Positions 1 through 8,277 of a DNA stretch of 64,000 bases are shown piece after piece. The notes under the pieces are model-generated. The model was not told the origin of the DNA. It worked only from the letters and a program-made list of their open reading frames with translations, and searched no databases. Each line of letters opens with the position of its first letter. The first letter of the stretch is position 1. The stretch is from CF-162 sp963667205 (GTDB taxonomy: Bacteria; Chloroflexota; Dehalococcoidia; SM23-28-2; RBG-16-64-32): the NCBI GenBank assembly GCA_963667205.1, contig OY762959.1, forward strand, positions 2,046,001 through 2,110,000. Direction: 5' to 3'. A program made the translations under genes and the position numbers.

Positions 1-238
1 GACCGTAGCGGATCGATTCGATGTCGCGATATACGGACGCCAGCCCGACCAGCGAGCCGTCGTCCAGCGCGAGGAGGACGTCAGAGTGCTCGTCCTCCAC
101 CGCCGAGCGGAAGCCGTCGCTGCCGCGCTTGCGCGTGTAGCCGGGCGCCGGTGCGCCGGGTGCGTCGAAGAGCTGCTCAAGCAGAGCGAGGAACGCCGGC
201 TCGTCGGCGCGTGTGGCGGGCCGAATGGCGATGCTCAT
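1..238 (-). CDS. GNAT-family N-acetyltransferase, N-terminal part (cut by window edge)
   Basis: The ATG at 238 opens a frame that runs off the left edge with no stop. It reads MSIAIRPATRADEPAFLALL and later LLALDDGSLVGLASVYRD, the first strand, helix 1 and central strand pattern of GNAT acetyltransferases. The acetyl-CoA-binding loop lies outside the window, so the substrate cannot be inferred. It is downstream of and co-directional with the alpha/beta hydrolase, 23 bases away. Confidence 0.7.
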   Translation of the reverse strand, partial: MSIAIRPATRADEPAFLALLEQLFDAPGAPAPGYTRKRGSDGFRSAVEDEHSDVLLALDDGSLVGLASVYRDIESIRYG

Positions 239-261
239 CCTGTTCTACGGGCCACCGGACG

Positions 262-1083
262 CTACTTGGCCGCTGCGAAGTGGCTACGGTGACCGCCGAG
301 GAAGGCCAGCACCGCACTGTTGACGGCGAGGGCGCGCTCGGTCAGGAAGCCGTGACCAGCGCCCTCGAACGGCACGAAATGGGCGTCCGGGATGTGTCTG
401 GCGAGTAGCTCCTGGTTAGGGAAGGGTACGATCTGATCTTCGGTTGCGCCCATCACCATCGTCGGCGTCTCGATCTTGCCCAGCAGCCCGTGGGCGTTGA
501 AGCTCATGATGGCCATCACCTGCTTCTGAAGTGCGTGCGGCGGCGCCATGAGGCTCATGTTTGCGAGCGAGCGCTGCAACAGCCAATCGCGCTTCTTCGC
601 CAGGAACGCCTCGCTGTAGAAGAGCTTGAGGCCCGCTGCCACGGCCTCTTCCATCGAGTTGACGCCGTTACTGACGAACTGCTGGAAGACCTTCGGGTCG
701 GGGAACGTGGCCTGCGGGCCGCCGGCCATCGTCCCGGCCAGGATCAGCGACCGAACGCGGGCGCGGTGGCGGTGGTGCATCTCCTGCGCGATCATGCCGC
801 CCATTGACATGCCGAAGACGTGCGCCTCCTTGATGCCCAGCTCGTCCATCAGCGCAGCGGTATCGTCCGCCATCTGGCGGATGCTGTACGGTTCGTCCGG
901 CGCCTCGCTGCGGCCCGCGCCGCGGTTGTCGAAGGCGATCAACTGGTACTCGCGCGAAAGCGGCTCCAGCTGGGAGTCCCAGGCCGTGACGTTGGCGCCG
1001 AGGCCCATGATCATGACGACAGGCTCGCCACTCCCGTGCAACTCGTAGTAAAGCTCGACGCCGTTAACGCGGACCTTGGTCAT
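262..1083 (-). CDS. alpha/beta-fold hydrolase
   Basis: A 273-residue single-domain alpha/beta hydrolase. The nucleophile elbow GMSMGG puts Ser93 as nucleophile; Asp216 (GATEDQ) and His244 (GAGHGF) complete a likely catalytic triad, and the GLG near residue 28 would form the oxyanion hole. The family includes esterases, lipases and C-C bond hydrolases, so the substrate is not predictable. The start lies 3 bases after the stop of the acyl-CoA dehydrogenase, so the two are probably co-transcribed and may act on acyl or aromatic thioester intermediates (inference). Confidence 0.85.
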   Translation of the reverse strand: MTKVRVNGVELYYELHGSGEPVVMIMGLGANVTAWDSQLEPLSREYQLIAFDNRGAGRSEAPDEPYSIRQMADDTAALMDELGIKEAHVFGMSMGGMIAQEMHHRHRARVRSLILAGTMAGGPQATFPDPKVFQQFVSNGVNSMEEAVAAGLKLFYSEAFLAKKRDWLLQRSLANMSLMAPPHALQKQVMAIMSFNAHGLLGKIETPTMVMGATEDQIVPFPNQELLARHIPDAHFVPFEGAGHGFLTERALAVNSAVLAFLGGHRSHFAAAK

Positions 1084-1086
1084 GCG

Positions 1087-2844
1087 CTACACCGCCGCCG
1101 GCAGCTTCTCGGGGTCCAGCGGCTGGTAGCGGGTGACGGCGTCGAAGAGATCGAGGGCGGAGCGGTCGTCGCTGATGCCGCGCAAGGCGCCGGTTCCGCC
1201 GAGGCGCTCGCGGATGAAGAAGCGCGCGACGGCCGCCTTGCGGGCGTCGCCGCTCGCGTCCAGTTCGCCCTGGGCGGTCTCCAGCAGGAGCGCCGCCTGC
1301 GCCAGGTCCGAAAGGGCGGCGGTGATGCGGCGCGCGTTGAGCTGGCGGACGTCACCGTCGGCGCGCGCTGTGAAGGCGATGATCTCCTGCGCCTCGCGGC
1401 GGGCCTGCGCCACGGCGTCCTTCATCGGCGTGAGAGATGAGTGCGAGACGGCCGAGAGGGCCGAGTCGACGCGGTTGAGGAGCGCGTCGTGGGCGCTCTC
1501 TTTGCCCATCGCGCGCAAGACGTCGAGGCAGATGATGTTTTCGGTGCCCTCCCAGATCGTGTGGCACTGGGCGTCGCGGAGCTGGCGTGCAGTCGGGAAC
1601 GTCTCGATGTAGCCGTTGCCGCCGTGCATCTCCACGGCCTGGCTGGCCAGCTCTAGGCCGCCGCGGGCGCCCTTGAACTTGGTCAGCGGCACGAGAATGC
1701 GGTACAGGCGCCGGCCCTCTTCGTCGCCCTTGCCGGCCGCTAGCGACGACGCCTCGAAGACGATCGCCGAAACGGCCTCGACGGCGACGACCATGTTGAC
1801 GAGCGTCTCCTGCACCAGCGGCAGCTGGTCCAGGCGCTTGCCGAAGGCCATGCGGTTGGCGGCGTAGATCGCCGACTCGACGAACGAGCGGCGCATGATG
1901 CCGAGGCCCATGGTCGCCACGCCCATGCGCGAGCCGTTGACCATACCCATCATGCGGTTGAGGCCGCGCGTCTCGGACGCGGCGGCGGTGGGGTTGCTCA
2001 TGATGTGCGCCTCGGCGTCGATGAGCTCGATCTCTGCCGTGGGGACAGAGCGCGTGCCGAGCTTGTCCTTCAGGCGCTTGATGTGGATGCCGTTGCGCAA
2101 GCCGTCCGAGCGCTCGCCGGGGACGAGAAAGAGCGCCAGTCCGCGCAAGCCCTCATCGGCTCCTTCGGGCCGGGCCAGCGTAGCGATCGCCCTGGCGTCG
2201 ACGTTGGAGCAGAACCACTTGGCGCCGTTGAGCACCCACTTGCCGTTCACCAGCTTCGCCGTCGTCTCGCTGGACGCCAGGTCAGAGCCGCCGCGGATCT
2301 CCGTCATGAACATCGCGCCGTCCCAGGACCCGTCGTAGGTGGGCGATTGCAGGCGCGGCAGGATCTGTTCGCGCACATCGGGCGGAGCGTAGCGGTCGAC
2401 GAGCGCCTCGACGCCGCCGGTCATGCCGGTGGCACAGACCATGCCGGTGTCGGACTGGCTGAGGAGGTAGGTGAAGGCAGAGCCGAGCACTGTCGGAATG
2501 TCGCGGCCTTCGCGCGCGGCGGTGCCGTGCGGGCCTTCGTTCCAGACGTCACGCTTCTGTGCGATCGCCGAGGGGTGGTGGACGACGCTGGCGATCTCCT
2601 CGCCCCAGCGGTCGTAGCGCTCAAGGCGCGGTGGGTTCTTGTCGATGATCTCCGCGCGCTCGGCCATCGGCCCGCCGCAGAGCTCGCCCCAGCGCTGGAG
2701 GATGCCTTCGGCCCAGTCGCGGTCGGCGGGCGGGACGTAGCGGTCCATCAGCTTGCTCAGGTTGGGGTCGATCTCGTACCAGTTGAGGCCGACCGCTGAT
2801 TCGCTCTTCGCGTAGTCGATTGTGCCGTTCGTCTTCGCCGTCAT
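1087..2844 (-). CDS. acyl-CoA dehydrogenase, AidB/FadE5-like subgroup
   Basis: A 585-residue flavoprotein of the acyl-CoA dehydrogenase superfamily. It carries the FAD-contacting MTEIRGGSDL motif at residues 180-189 and the C-terminal IWEGTENIICLDVLR segment, which closely resembles the AidB-type WEGSGNI motif rather than the short-chain dehydrogenase pattern. Its length, well above the usual ~380-400 residues, also fits the AidB/long-form subgroup. Members either oxidise unusual acyl-CoAs or, like AidB, are tied to alkylation stress. Electrons would pass to EtfAB, encoded at 60-61.7 kb. Starts at ATG 2844. Confidence 0.85.
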   Translation of the reverse strand: MTAKTNGTIDYAKSESAVGLNWYEIDPNLSKLMDRYVPPADRDWAEGILQRWGELCGGPMAERAEIIDKNPPRLERYDRWGEEIASVVHHPSAIAQKRDVWNEGPHGTAAREGRDIPTVLGSAFTYLLSQSDTGMVCATGMTGGVEALVDRYAPPDVREQILPRLQSPTYDGSWDGAMFMTEIRGGSDLASSETTAKLVNGKWVLNGAKWFCSNVDARAIATLARPEGADEGLRGLALFLVPGERSDGLRNGIHIKRLKDKLGTRSVPTAEIELIDAEAHIMSNPTAAASETRGLNRMMGMVNGSRMGVATMGLGIMRRSFVESAIYAANRMAFGKRLDQLPLVQETLVNMVVAVEAVSAIVFEASSLAAGKGDEEGRRLYRILVPLTKFKGARGGLELASQAVEMHGGNGYIETFPTARQLRDAQCHTIWEGTENIICLDVLRAMGKESAHDALLNRVDSALSAVSHSSLTPMKDAVAQARREAQEIIAFTARADGDVRQLNARRITAALSDLAQAALLLETAQGELDASGDARKAAVARFFIRERLGGTGALRGISDDRSALDLFDAVTRYQPLDPEKLPAAV

Positions 2845-2884
2845 AACGCGTCCCCCGGTCAGTGATTTCGCCCCGATTGTACTC

Positions 2885-4207
2885 CTATGGAGTGGAGTCC
2901 GCCGTCGGCGTCGCTGTAGCGGTCTCCGTTGGCGCCGGCGTTTCTGTGGACCCGTCGGCCTTCGTGAGTACGTCGACCAGAATGATATCGAAGATCAGCG
3001 TCGCGCCGGCGGGGATGCTCCCCTGGCCTGTATCGCCGTATGCGAGATCGGCCGGGATGATGAGCCGCCGCGAACCGCCTTCGGCCAGGCCGGGCAGGCC
3101 CTGCTCCCAGCCCTGGATCACGCCGCCGGCGCCGATCGTCACCGGGAACGTCGCGGGCCGGTTGATCGAGCTGTCGAAGCGCTCGCCGGTCTCCTGCAGC
3201 CAGCCGGTGTAGTTGACGGCCACCGTATCGCCGGTCTGGGCGACTTCGCCCGAGCCGGGCTCAAAGTCGATGTAGACGAGGCCGGAGTCGAGCGTCACCT
3301 CTTCGCCCGTGACCTCGGGCGGGTTGTCGTCGGGGACGCCGGGCGTTTGGGCCGGCGGTGTCGGCACCGGCGTCGGCGTCGGCGGCGGCGACGGAGGCGC
3401 CGGTACGAGGATGTCGACGAGTACGATGTCGAAGATCAGCGTTGAGTTAGCCGGTATGTTGCCTCGTTCCTGCGATCCGTAAGCGAGCTCAGGCGGGATG
3501 ATCAGCCGGCGCTTGCCACCCTCCAATAGGTCGACGATGCCCTCGTCCCAGCCCGCGATTACGCTCCCGGCACCGATGACCACCTGGAAAGTGGTGGCCC
3601 GGCTGATTGAGCTGTCGAACCTGACGCCGGTCTCCTGCAGCCAACCGGTGTAGTCGACGGCGACGGTTGCGCCGTTCTCCGCGACATCGCCGGTGCCCGG
3701 CTCAAAGTCGACGTAGACGAGGCCCGATTCTGTCGTGATCTCATCGCCCGTGATTTCCGGCGGGCTATCGTCCGGCACGCCGGGTATATGGGCCGGCAGG
3801 GTAGGTCCGGGAGTGGGCGTGACGCCCGGTGTCGTCGGACTGATCACCAGGTCTTCGCCGCTGTCGCTGCCGAGCAGGAGGACGATCCCGAGCACGGCGA
3901 CAACGGTGGCGACGAGCGTGCCGGTCGCGGCCAGGACGAAGCGGTTCGACAGCACGTCACTCGGTAGCACGGTGCCCGCGACGTCGCCGCCGCGCCGCGT
4001 TTCGCGGTCGTACTCTCGCCGTTTCTCGCGGTCGCTCAGTACGGCGAACGCCTCTTGCACTTCGGCGTGGCGCTGGGCGGCGCGCGGCTTGCGGCTCGTC
4101 TCCGGATCGTACGTGCGAGAGAGTCGCTCGTGGGCGCGCTCAATCTCGTCTAGGGTAGCGTTCCGGTTGACCTGGAGTATTGCGTAGTAGTCTAGTTCAT
4201 TCGCCAC
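2885..4207 (-). CDS. membrane-anchored J-like domain protein with tandem FKBP-type peptidyl-prolyl isomerase domains
   Basis: Domain order from a GTG start at 4207 (AGGAGG lies 10 bases upstream; a longer frame opens at 4243): J-like domain (about residues 4-65, ELDYYAIL start and EYDRETR end), one transmembrane helix (about 89-113), a PT-rich linker, then two FKBP domains (about 155-275 and 310-425) that look like a recent tandem duplication; both contain VDYTGWLQETG or VNYTGWLQETG, FDSSI and LAYG motifs. The hallmark HPD of the J domain is replaced by Asp-Pro-Glu, so DnaK stimulation is doubtful. The J part should face the cytoplasm and the FKBP part the outside, where it may help fold exported proteins. 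Confidence 0.8.
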   Translation of the reverse strand: MANELDYYAILQVNRNATLDEIERAHERLSRTYDPETSRKPRAAQRHAEVQEAFAVLSDREKRREYDRETRRGGDVAGTVLPSDVLSNRFVLAATGTLVATVVAVLGIVLLLGSDSGEDLVISPTTPGVTPTPGPTLPAHIPGVPDDSPPEITGDEITTESGLVYVDFEPGTGDVAENGATVAVDYTGWLQETGVRFDSSISRATTFQVVIGAGSVIAGWDEGIVDLLEGGKRRLIIPPELAYGSQERGNIPANSTLIFDIVLVDILVPAPPSPPPTPTPVPTPPAQTPGVPDDNPPEVTGEEVTLDSGLVYIDFEPGSGEVAQTGDTVAVNYTGWLQETGERFDSSINRPATFPVTIGAGGVIQGWEQGLPGLAEGGSRRLIIPADLAYGDTGQGSIPAGATLIFDIILVDVLTKADGSTETPAPTETATATPTADSTP

Positions 4208-4355
4208 GGGCCGCTGGCCTCCTGTCTGGAAGGCGCCCGCCATGCGGACAGGCGCGTGGCGTCAATTGTAGGCAGACCGACTAGGGCGGGACAAGGATCG
4301 GCGTGACAGGCGGACAGGGACAGGTAGCAGGTGAGGCGCGCGTCAGTCTCTGGCG

Positions 4356-5225
4356 CTACGCCTCGTGCGAGTTCATCAGCAGCTGCCAGCGCTTCTCCGC
4401 TTCGGCGGAGAACGAGTGCATCTCGGCGGGGTCCAGGACGCCCTGCTCGGTGATGTAGCTGGTGACGAGGCGCGCCGGCGTCAATTCGTAGCAGACGTTG
4501 CGCACCTCCAGCCAGTTGGCGGAGCAGATCTCGCTCGCCTGGCCCTCTTCGGGCGCGAACGGCATCGGTTCGCTGGGCGCGGTGACCTTCAGCGTTTCGG
4601 CGGCGGTGTAGAAGGGGACGTCGGCGTCTCGCGCGGCCAGCGCCAGCATCCGGGTACCGATCTTGTTGATGAAGTCACCATCGGGCAGGATCGAGTCGGC
4701 GCCCACCATGACGGCGTCGGCTTCGTGCACGAAGAGCGCCATCTGCGCCTCCGTGATCATCGTCATCGAGATGCCGGCCCGCACCATCGCCTTCGCTACG
4801 CGGATGCCTTCGCCCGTCGGGCGCGCCTCGGAAATGATCACGCGCCGCGGCTTAACGCGCGTCAAGAGCTCGATAACCGTGGACGAATAGCTGAACGACA
4901 TCACAGTCCCGGTGGGGATCACCTTGCGCGCCGCCAGTGCCATGCCTTCGGGCGCGACGCCGATCGCTTCGATCGTGTCGGAGACCGCTGCCGGGCCGTC
5001 GCCGGTCTCGAGGTAGCGGCTCCAGGCGGCGGCGACGGCGTTCTCGATCGCTGCCATCATCGGCCGCGCAAGGGCCAGGGTGCGGCAGGCGTCGCGGAAC
5101 TCTTCGCCCGGCATGTCAGCGGCGACGTCCCGAAGAGCTTCGAGCGCCGTCAGGGAGAGCTGGCGGGCGCCCTTGTCCCGATCCGCCCGGATCTCAGCGA
5201 CTGCGGCCTTGATCTCCGCCTTCAC
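4356..5225 (-). CDS. IF2B alpha/beta/delta-family enzyme (MtnA / ribose-1,5-bisphosphate isomerase-like)
   Basis: About 289 residues from a GTG start at 5225; AGGAGG lies 5 bases upstream, whereas a longer frame to 5255 has none. Motifs such as VIPTGTVMSFSYSSTV, ISEARPTGEG, VGADSILPDGDFINKIGT and YTAAETLK match the IF2B fold shared by methylthioribose-1-phosphate isomerase and ribose-1,5-bisphosphate isomerase, including the conserved GADSI aspartate. It is shorter than MtnA (~340-370 residues) and lies nearer the archaeal R15P isomerase or uncharacterised IF2B proteins. It may isomerise a sugar phosphate; substrate unknown. The leader upstream holds a hairpin and a short ORF. Confidence 0.75.
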   Translation of the reverse strand: MKAEIKAAVAEIRADRDKGARQLSLTALEALRDVAADMPGEEFRDACRTLALARPMMAAIENAVAAAWSRYLETGDGPAAVSDTIEAIGVAPEGMALAARKVIPTGTVMSFSYSSTVIELLTRVKPRRVIISEARPTGEGIRVAKAMVRAGISMTMITEAQMALFVHEADAVMVGADSILPDGDFINKIGTRMLALAARDADVPFYTAAETLKVTAPSEPMPFAPEEGQASEICSANWLEVRNVCYELTPARLVTSYITEQGVLDPAEMHSFSAEAEKRWQLLMNSHEA

Positions 5226-5305
5226 GCGTACCTCCTGTCCCCATAGAAACAACAAGTCGGGGCCATACGACCCCGACTCTTTCGCTGCAAATCAAAGACA
5301 CCCAT
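5222..5305 (-). CDS. possible 27-residue leader peptide
   Basis: An ATG at 5305 opens a 27-codon frame beginning MGVFDLQRKSRGR and ending with a TGA at 5222-5224 that overlaps the GTG start of the IF2B-family gene (GTGA). GGAGG lies 10 bases before the ATG. The frame runs straight through the 8-bp hairpin at 5255-5278, so its translation could couple to hairpin formation or to translation of the main gene. No homologue is recognised; it may be chance. Confidence 0.3.
   Translation of the reverse strand: MGVFDLQRKSRGRMAPTCCFYGDRRYA
5246..5278 (-). terminator. intrinsic-terminator-like hairpin in the leader of the IF2B-family gene
   Basis: AGTCGGGG and CCCCGACT (5255-5262 and 5271-5278) form a perfect 8-bp stem with an 8-base loop, followed on the minus strand by TGTTGTTTC. 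It lies in a divergent intergenic space, only 21 bases before the ribosome-binding region of the minus-strand gene, where no upstream transcript would be expected to end. An attenuator or leader RNA is the simplest reading. Confidence 0.5.
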
Positions 5306-5432
5306 AGGGCGCGTGCCTCCGCTTCTAACGCCGGCTGCCCGGCTGGCGATCTCTTCTGGTGGCGCCTAGCCTACACCACCGCCGTCGGTTTGTCGCGGGT
5401 CACGTGGCTGTCCCCTGCAGGCGCGTCACTCG

Positions 5433-5438
5433 TATACT
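5433..5438 (+). promoter_or_regulatory. -10-like element giving a leaderless transcript
   Basis: TATACT sits 6 bases before the GTG start at 5445 and no Shine-Dalgarno sequence is present. Transcription would begin at or next to the start codon. No clear -35 hexamer is seen. The same spacing occurs before ino1, proS and tupA. Confidence 0.5.
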
Positions 5439-5444
5439 GTCCCC

Positions 5445-7082
5445 GTGCCCGCATCCGACCTGCCGCCTGCCATCCAGGCCCTCCTGAGCGCCGATTCTTA
5501 CCCCCATCCCAGCGGCCGTATCCAGCTCATCCAGACCCACATCTCGTACGTCTTCCTGACGCGCGGCTACGTCTACAAGATCAAGAAGCCCGTCGACTTC
5601 GGCTTCCTCAACTACTCGACGCTCAGTCGCCGCCGCTACCACTGCCAGCGCGAACTGAAGCTGAACCGTCGCCTCTGCTCCGACACCTACGTTGCGGTTG
5701 TCCCGATTCGTAAGACGCGTGATGGCTACCGAGTGGACGCGGCTGAGCAGCGCGGCGTCCGGCCGAAGGGGCGCATCGTCGAGTACGCGGTCCTCATGCG
5801 GCGGTTGCCGGAGGAGCGGATGATGCACCGCCTGCTGGAGCGCAACGCCGTCACGAAGCCGATGCTGCAGGCCGTTGCCGAGAAGCTCGTGCCCTTCCAC
5901 CATTCGAGCGCGGCGACCAGCGCCAGGATCGCCGCCTACGGCGCCTGGGCGATCCGCTACAACGTGCGCGAAAACCGCCAGCAGTGGACGCCCTACATCG
6001 GCCGCACGATCACGGAGGAGCAGGACCGGATCCTGGGCAACTACGTCGAGGCGTTCTACGCCCTCCGCGCCGACGTAATGCAGCGCCGCGTCGACGAGCT
6101 GCGCATCCGCGAGTGCCACTCCGATCTGCGCTCGGACGCGGTCTGCTTCGTCGATCCGATGGCCGGCCCGGACGGCATCTGCATCTTCGACTGCGTTGAG
6201 TTCAACCGCCGCATCACGCACGTCGACGTCGCCCGTGACGTGACGTTCTTGATGATGGACCTGGAGTACCGCGGCCGGCCGGACCTGGCGGCGGCCTTTA
6301 GCGACCACTACATGGCGAAAGCCGACGACGCCGACTTGCCGGACGTGATGCCGTATTACGCGCACTACAACGCCTGCGTCCGCGGCAAGGTCGAGAGCTT
6401 CCTCCTCGACGCGCCCACGGTTCCCGAGTCGCAGAAGCGCGCGGCGGTGAAACGCGCTCGCCGCTACTTCGAGCTGGCCTGCCGCTACGCCGAGTCGCTG
6501 CCGCCGGCGATGCTCGTGATCACCTGCGGTCTCGCCGGCACTGGCAAGTCAAACATCGCCCGCAAGCTGGGCCGCCGCCTCGATGCGGCCGTTCTGACGT
6601 CGGACGTTGTGCGCAAGGAGATGGTGGGCATGGACCCGCGGGAGCGAGTGCTGGACGAGTATCGCGCCGGCCTCTACTCGTCGGAGATGACGGACCGCAC
6701 CTACGGGGCGCTTCTCGATGCCGCGCGCGAGAGGCTGATGGCGGGCCGTTCTGTGATCCTCGACGCGTCGTTTACGCGCCGCCAGCACCGTCGCGCCGCC
6801 GCCCGCCTGGCCCGTGAGACCGGCGCTCAGTACGCCTGCGTGGAGGTCAGCGCCGCTGAAGACGCGATTCGCCAGCGCCTGGCTGGCCGCCTGAGGCGAG
6901 GGCGTGACGCCTCCGACGCCCGCTGGGACATCTACGTGCGACAGAAGCGCCGCTTCCAGCGCCCGTCCGAGGTGCCGGCGGAGCGCCTGATCAGCGTCGA
7001 CACGACGAGCCGGCGCGCCCGGAGTCTGGAGCCGGTCCTTGAGGCGCTGCGCTGGATCTCGCCGCTGAGCGTCTCCGGCTAG
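5445..7082 (+). CDS. two-domain kinase: aminoglycoside phosphotransferase-like domain plus P-loop AAA kinase
   Basis: 545 residues from a GTG start. The N-terminal ~340 residues are a protein-kinase-like/APH-type domain (YVYKIKKPVDFGF strand with nucleotide-binding Lys, then CHSDLRSDAVCF in place of the catalytic HGDLH loop and FDCVEFN as metal-binding segment). The C-terminal ~180 residues form a P-loop kinase with GLAGTGKS (about residues 362-369), Walker-B-like ILDASF and a lid rich in Arg, as in gluconate and polynucleotide kinases. The fusion is a known uncharacterised family (COG2187 plus COG0645 type). It probably phosphorylates small molecules; substrates unknown. Probably leaderless. 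Confidence 0.8.
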   Translation: MPASDLPPAIQALLSADSYPHPSGRIQLIQTHISYVFLTRGYVYKIKKPVDFGFLNYSTLSRRRYHCQRELKLNRRLCSDTYVAVVPIRKTRDGYRVDAAEQRGVRPKGRIVEYAVLMRRLPEERMMHRLLERNAVTKPMLQAVAEKLVPFHHSSAATSARIAAYGAWAIRYNVRENRQQWTPYIGRTITEEQDRILGNYVEAFYALRADVMQRRVDELRIRECHSDLRSDAVCFVDPMAGPDGICIFDCVEFNRRITHVDVARDVTFLMMDLEYRGRPDLAAAFSDHYMAKADDADLPDVMPYYAHYNACVRGKVESFLLDAPTVPESQKRAAVKRARRYFELACRYAESLPPAMLVITCGLAGTGKSNIARKLGRRLDAAVLTSDVVRKEMVGMDPRERVLDEYRAGLYSSEMTDRTYGALLDAARERLMAGRSVILDASFTRRQHRRAAARLARETGAQYACVEVSAAEDAIRQRLAGRLRRGRDASDARWDIYVRQKRRFQRPSEVPAERLISVDTTSRRARSLEPVLEALRWISPLSVSG

Positions 7083-7510
7083 CGGCCGGTTGAGCCGTGG
7101 CCGCCGGCGCCGCGTGTGGTCTCCGACAGGTCTTCGGTGACCGTCATCTCCATCACGAGCGCGCGGCCGATCACGAGCTGGGCGATGCGGTCGCCGTCGC
7201 TCACTTCGTGCGGCTCGCGATAGTGCAGCGCGTGCATCGTCACGAGGAGTTCGCCGCGGTAGTCGGAGTCGATCGTGCCGAGCGTGACGACGACGCCCCT
7301 AGAGGAGAGGCCGGAGCGCGGCCTGATCTGGACGTCGTAGCCGGCGCCGATCTCGATCGCGATCCCCGTCGGCACCTGCACGGGCTCGTGGCCGACGATG
7401 AGCGGCGCGTCGAGGCAGGCGTGGAGGTCGTACCCGGTCGCGCCCTCAGTGGCGCGCTTGGGCAGGCGGGCGCCCGGACGCAGGCGTTTGACGCGCACCG
7501 GGACGTTCAC
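7079..7510 (-). CDS. dut: deoxyuridine 5'-triphosphate nucleotidohydrolase (dUTPase)
   Basis: 143 residues, the normal trimeric dUTPase length. It hydrolyses dUTP to dUMP and PPi, keeping uracil out of DNA and feeding thymidylate synthesis. All five motifs are present: ATEGATGYDLHA, RPRSGLSSRG, GTIDSDYRGEL with the catalytic Asp, GDRIAQLVI, and a C-terminal RGAGGHGSTG. In the last motif the usual nucleobase-stacking Phe of GGFGSTG is His. The start overlaps the stop of the disulfide oxidoreductase gene by one base, so it is last in the inositol-lipid run. Its end overlaps the convergent kinase gene by 4 bases. Confidence 0.92.
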   Translation of the reverse strand: MNVPVRVKRLRPGARLPKRATEGATGYDLHACLDAPLIVGHEPVQVPTGIAIEIGAGYDVQIRPRSGLSSRGVVVTLGTIDSDYRGELLVTMHALHYREPHEVSDGDRIAQLVIGRALVMEMTVTEDLSETTRGAGGHGSTGR

Positions 7511-8277
7511 TAGGGGATGTAGAGTCCGCTGTCGCGGCGCTTGCCGCGCTCGATCGGCTTTGGCTTCTCGGGTGCGGAGGTCGGGCCGCTGGGGGCGTCC
7601 TTCGACGGCCCGGCGCCGGCCCCTTTCACGACCTGCTCGACGAGCGCCGCCTCCGGCAACGCGCCGGGGATGGCGATGCGCTCGTTGATCACGGTCAGCG
7701 GAACGGCCTCCACCTTGTGCTGCTTCGCGAGTTCGGGGAACTCGTTGATTTCGATCACCTCTGCCTTTACGTGCTCGCTGACTATGCCCATCATGAAGGC
7801 GGCGCGGGCCATCTGCGGGCAGTACGGGCAGGTCGGCGTCACGAAGACGCGCACGGAGACGTCTGCCGGCAGCTCCGAGAGCGCCTTCAGGGAGTCCGGC
7901 GAAAGCAGCGTCTCCCAGCGCGAGATGTCGACGAGCGACTCCACGAAGGCGGGGAACTCGGTGCCGCCGGGGATGCCGTAGTACTTGAAGAAGCCGGGTC
8001 CCGGCCCCCGTAGCACGATCCCGGGCACGCGCTCGACGCCGAATTTCGCCTTCTCCTCCGGATTGTCCTCAACGTGGTGGAGGCGCAGGCTGATGAGGTC
8101 GCTCAGGGAGGACAGCTCCTGCAGCATGTCCTGCGTCGGCTTGCAGTAGGCACACGGCTCGACGCCCGGCACGTCGAGGGCGACTTCGCGCTGCGTGAAG
8201 TAATCGATCTTTACGGGCGCGGCCAATTCGGTAGCGAACTTGGCCTGGATTGCCTCCTGGTCCTTAAGCGGAATCAC
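7510..8277 (-). CDS. protein disulfide oxidoreductase with two thioredoxin-fold domains (PDO / glutaredoxin-like)
   Basis: 255 residues with two thioredoxin folds, each with a CxxC site: CAYC (Cys42/Cys45) and CPYC (Cys150/Cys153). This is the layout of archaeal and thermophile PDO proteins, which form or reshuffle disulfides in the cytoplasm. The VPLTVIN segment holds the cis-Pro of the second domain. A flexible Pro/Ser/Lys-rich tail of ~35 residues follows the second domain. The gene overlaps the phosphatidyltransferase upstream by 14 bases and dut downstream by one, so it is part of the same transcript. Confidence 0.85.
   Translation of the reverse strand: MIPLKDQEAIQAKFATELAAPVKIDYFTQREVALDVPGVEPCAYCKPTQDMLQELSSLSDLISLRLHHVEDNPEEKAKFGVERVPGIVLRGPGPGFFKYYGIPGGTEFPAFVESLVDISRWETLLSPDSLKALSELPADVSVRVFVTPTCPYCPQMARAAFMMGIVSEHVKAEVIEINEFPELAKQHKVEAVPLTVINERIAIPGALPEAALVEQVVKGAGAGPSKDAPSGPTSAPEKPKPIERGKRRDSGLYIP

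Noticed and set aside
5400..6365. A minus-strand frame of 321 codons opposite the two-domain kinase
   Set aside because: The plus-strand kinase has clear motifs; the antisense frame has none.
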